Assembly: GCA_013362835.1 (NCBI GenBank)
Contig: JABFVJ010000508.1
Coordinates: 1-9,336, forward strand
DNA: 9,336 bases
Origin: Nonomuraea sp.
GTDB lineage: Bacteria; Actinomycetota; Actinomycetes; Streptosporangiales; Streptosporangiaceae
Direction: 5' to 3'
How positions within the stretch are numbered: the stretch's first letter is position 1; every line of letters begins with the position of its first letter. This document shows positions 7,920 to 9,336 of the stretch, piece after piece. The position numbers and the translations under genes were made by a program. The notes below the pieces were generated by a model. The model ran no database searches, was not told the origin of the DNA, and saw only the letters and a program-made list of their open reading frames with translations.

Positions 7920-9221
7920 GTGGATAGCCTGTTCGATTCGGCGGCTGAGGAGGCCACCCCGCAGCCCCTCGCGGTGCGGATGCGCCCGCGCACCCTCGAC
8001 GAGGTGATCGGCCAGCGACACCTGCTCGGCCCCGGCACCCCGCTGCGGCGGCTGGTCGAGAGCGAGGCCCCCATGTCGCTGTTCCTGTGGGGCCCGCCGG
8101 GCACGGGCAAGACCACGCTCGCCTACGTCGTCTCCAACGTCACCAAGCGCCGCTTCGTCGAGATCTCCGCCGTCTCGGCCGGGGTCAAGGACGTACGCGC
8201 CGCCATCGACAACGCCCGGCGCGAGCTCGGCATGAGCGGCCGCCAGACCGTGCTGTTCGTCGACGAGGTCCACCGCTTCAACAAGGCCCAGCAGGACGCC
8301 CTGCTGCCCGCCGTGGAGAACCGCTGGGTCACCTTCATCGGCGCCACCACCGAAAACCCCTCCTTCTCGGTCATCTCGCCGCTGCTGTCGCGCTCGCTGC
8401 TGCTCACGCTGGAGTCCCTGACCGACGACGACATCCGCGCGGTCCTGGAGCGCGCCGTGTCCGACCCGCGCGGCCTCGGCGGCCGCGCCACGCTGGCTCC
8501 GCAGGCCCTCGACCATCTCGTACGCCTGGCCGGCGGCGACGCCCGCAGGTCGCTCACCTACCTGGAGGCCGCCGCCCTGCTGGCCGGCGACGTCACCGTC
8601 GAGGTCGTGGAGAAGGCCGCCGACAAGGCCGCCGTGCGCTACGACCGCCAGGGCGACCAGCACTACGACGTGATCAGCGCGTTCATCAAGTCGATGCGCG
8701 GCTCCGACGCCGACGCGGCGCTCCACTACCTCGCCCGCATGATCGAGGCCGGCGAGGATCCGCGCTTCATCGCCCGCCGCGTCGTCATCTTCGCCTCCGA
8801 GGACGTCGGCATGGCCGACCCCACGTGCCTGCAGACGGCGGTCGCCGCCGCCCAGGCCGTGCAGCTCATCGGGCTGCCCGAAGGCCAGATCAACCTCGCC
8901 CACGCCGTCATCCACTGCGCCATGGCCCCCAAGTCCAACGCGGTCGTCAAGGCCATCGGGGCGGCGATCGGCGACGTGCGCAAGGGGCTCATCGGGCAGG
9001 TCCCCGGCCACCTGCGCGACGCCCACTACCCGGGCGCGGCCAAGCTGGGCCACGGCGACGGCTACAAGTACCCCCACGACTTCGACCACGGCCTCGTGCG
9101 CCAGGACTACGCGCCCGAGCAGGTGCGCGAGCGCCGCTACTACGAGCCCACCCGCCACGGCGCCGAGGCCCCCGTGGCCGACCGCTGGTCCAGGATCCGC
9201 GACTTCCTGCGCGGCTCCTGA
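7920..9221 (+). CDS. rarA: Replication-associated recombination protein A, AAA+ ATPase (RarA/MgsA family)
   Basis: 433 residues, the usual length. RarA/MgsA acts at stalled replication forks as a clamp-loader-like AAA+ ATPase, in E. coli through contact with SSB. Walker A is GPPGTGKT (58-65), Walker [10 protein letters not shown] (111-119), sensor 1 ATTENPS (142-148), the arginine finger R158 in SPLLSRS, and sensor 2 GDARRSL (206-212). The family-specific C-terminal region begins with [20 protein letters not shown] (244-263), followed by [11 protein letters not shown] (291-301) and YKYPHDF (382-388), the tetramerisation part. The N-terminal [11 protein letters not shown] resembles the SLF-type start of homologues and supports GTG 7920. 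No Shine-Dalgarno is present, and a -10 box directly upstream suggests a leaderless transcript. No key residue is missing. Confidence 0.97.
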   Translation: MDSLFDSAAEEATPQPLAVRMRPRTLDEVIGQRHLLGPGTPLRRLVESEAPMSLFLWGPPGTGKTTLAYVVSNVTKRRFVEISAVSAGVKDVRAAIDNARRELGMSGRQTVLFVDEVHRFNKAQQDALLPAVENRWVTFIGATTENPSFSVISPLLSRSLLLTLESLTDDDIRAVLERAVSDPRGLGGRATLAPQALDHLVRLAGGDARRSLTYLEAAALLAGDVTVEVVEKAADKAAVRYDRQGDQHYDVISAFIKSMRGSDADAALHYLARMIEAGEDPRFIARRVVIFASEDVGMADPTCLQTAVAAAQAVQLIGLPEGQINLAHAVIHCAMAPKSNAVVKAIGAAIGDVRKGLIGQVPGHLRDAHYPGAAKLGHGDGYKYPHDFDHGLVRQDYAPEQVRERRYYEPTRHGAEAPVADRWSRIRDFLRGS

Positions 9222-9234
9222 CCTCCGGCCCCGC

Positions 9235-9240
9235 TAGATT
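9235..9240 (+). promoter_or_regulatory. Candidate -10 box (TAGATT) for the last gene
   Basis: TAGATT fits TAnnnT; the predicted +1 is about 4 bases before the ATG at 9251. The intervening GATCGACACC holds no Shine-Dalgarno, so the transcript would be nearly leaderless. Confidence 0.4.
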
Positions 9241-9250
9241 GATCGACACC

Positions 9251-9336
9251 ATGACCGACTACCGCGCCGCCTTCGACGCCTCGATCACCTTCGGCAACGG
9301 CGGCGATCTCACCGTCCACGGCTTCCGGGTCGACCT
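9251..9336 (+). CDS. Hypothetical protein, 5' fragment (runs off the right edge)
   Basis: Only 28 codons are visible: MTDYRAAFDASITFGNGGDL and a short continuation VHGFRVD. I do not recognise the family. The frame is open to the edge, codon choice is GC-rich at third positions like its neighbours, and the ATG lies 29 bp after the rarA stop on the same strand with a plausible -10 box in between. There is no hydrophobic N-terminal stretch, so a cytosolic protein is likely. Confidence 0.6.
   Translation, partial: MTDYRAAFDASITFGNGGDLTVHGFRVD

Noticed and set aside
7836..9158. 440-codon minus-strand open frame opposite rarA
   Set aside because: Antisense shadow of a complete RarA with all AAA+ motifs.

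Overview
The window is high-GC, gene-dense DNA with frequent GTG starts and long spurious reading frames opposite real genes. This is typical of Actinomycetota. Protein style and gene order suggest a Streptosporangiaceae-like genome (Nonomuraea/Streptosporangium type), but that placement is inference. The core order, a membrane-anchored cyclophilin divergent from a metallo-beta-lactamase-fold hydrolase followed by hisS, matches the mycobacterial ppiB / glyoxalase-II-like / hisS locus (Rv2582-Rv2581c-Rv2580c). So this is a conserved chromosomal housekeeping region, not an accessory island. I see no mobile element, CRISPR array, tRNA or rRNA.

Layout, left to right. Three genes read leftward: a nucleotidyltransferase-domain protein cut by the left edge (1-291), a DUF349 coiled-coil protein (332-1561) and a membrane-anchored cyclophilin, ppiB-like copy 1 (1624-2493). 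A 138-bp divergent intergenic region (2494-2631) with unusual inverted repeats separates them from a tightly coupled rightward operon: MBL-fold hydrolase (2632-3309), hisS (3309-4568) and aspS (4565-6301). The genes of this operon overlap at their start/stop codons. A perfect 15-bp hairpin (6309-6343) ends aspS and, from the other side, a second cyclophilin paralogue (6349-7239, leftward). Divergent from that is a small four-helix DUF2231 membrane protein (7408-7890). It is followed by rarA, the AAA+ recombination/fork-maintenance ATPase (7920-9221), and the first 28 codons of an unrecognised gene (9251 to the right edge).

Functionally the centre is translation: two class II aminoacyl-tRNA synthetases, with AspRS showing the sequence signature of the non-discriminating type. 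Two related extracytoplasmic cyclophilins flank them, both with altered active-site residues and a shared four-cysteine pattern. I found no clearly new multi-gene system. The points most worth checking are the inverted repeats between ppiB and the hydrolase, the diverged cyclophilin pair, the AspRS specificity signature, the apparently leaderless genes with a -10 box about 6 bp before the start codon, and possible structured leaders before the DUF349 and DUF2231 genes.
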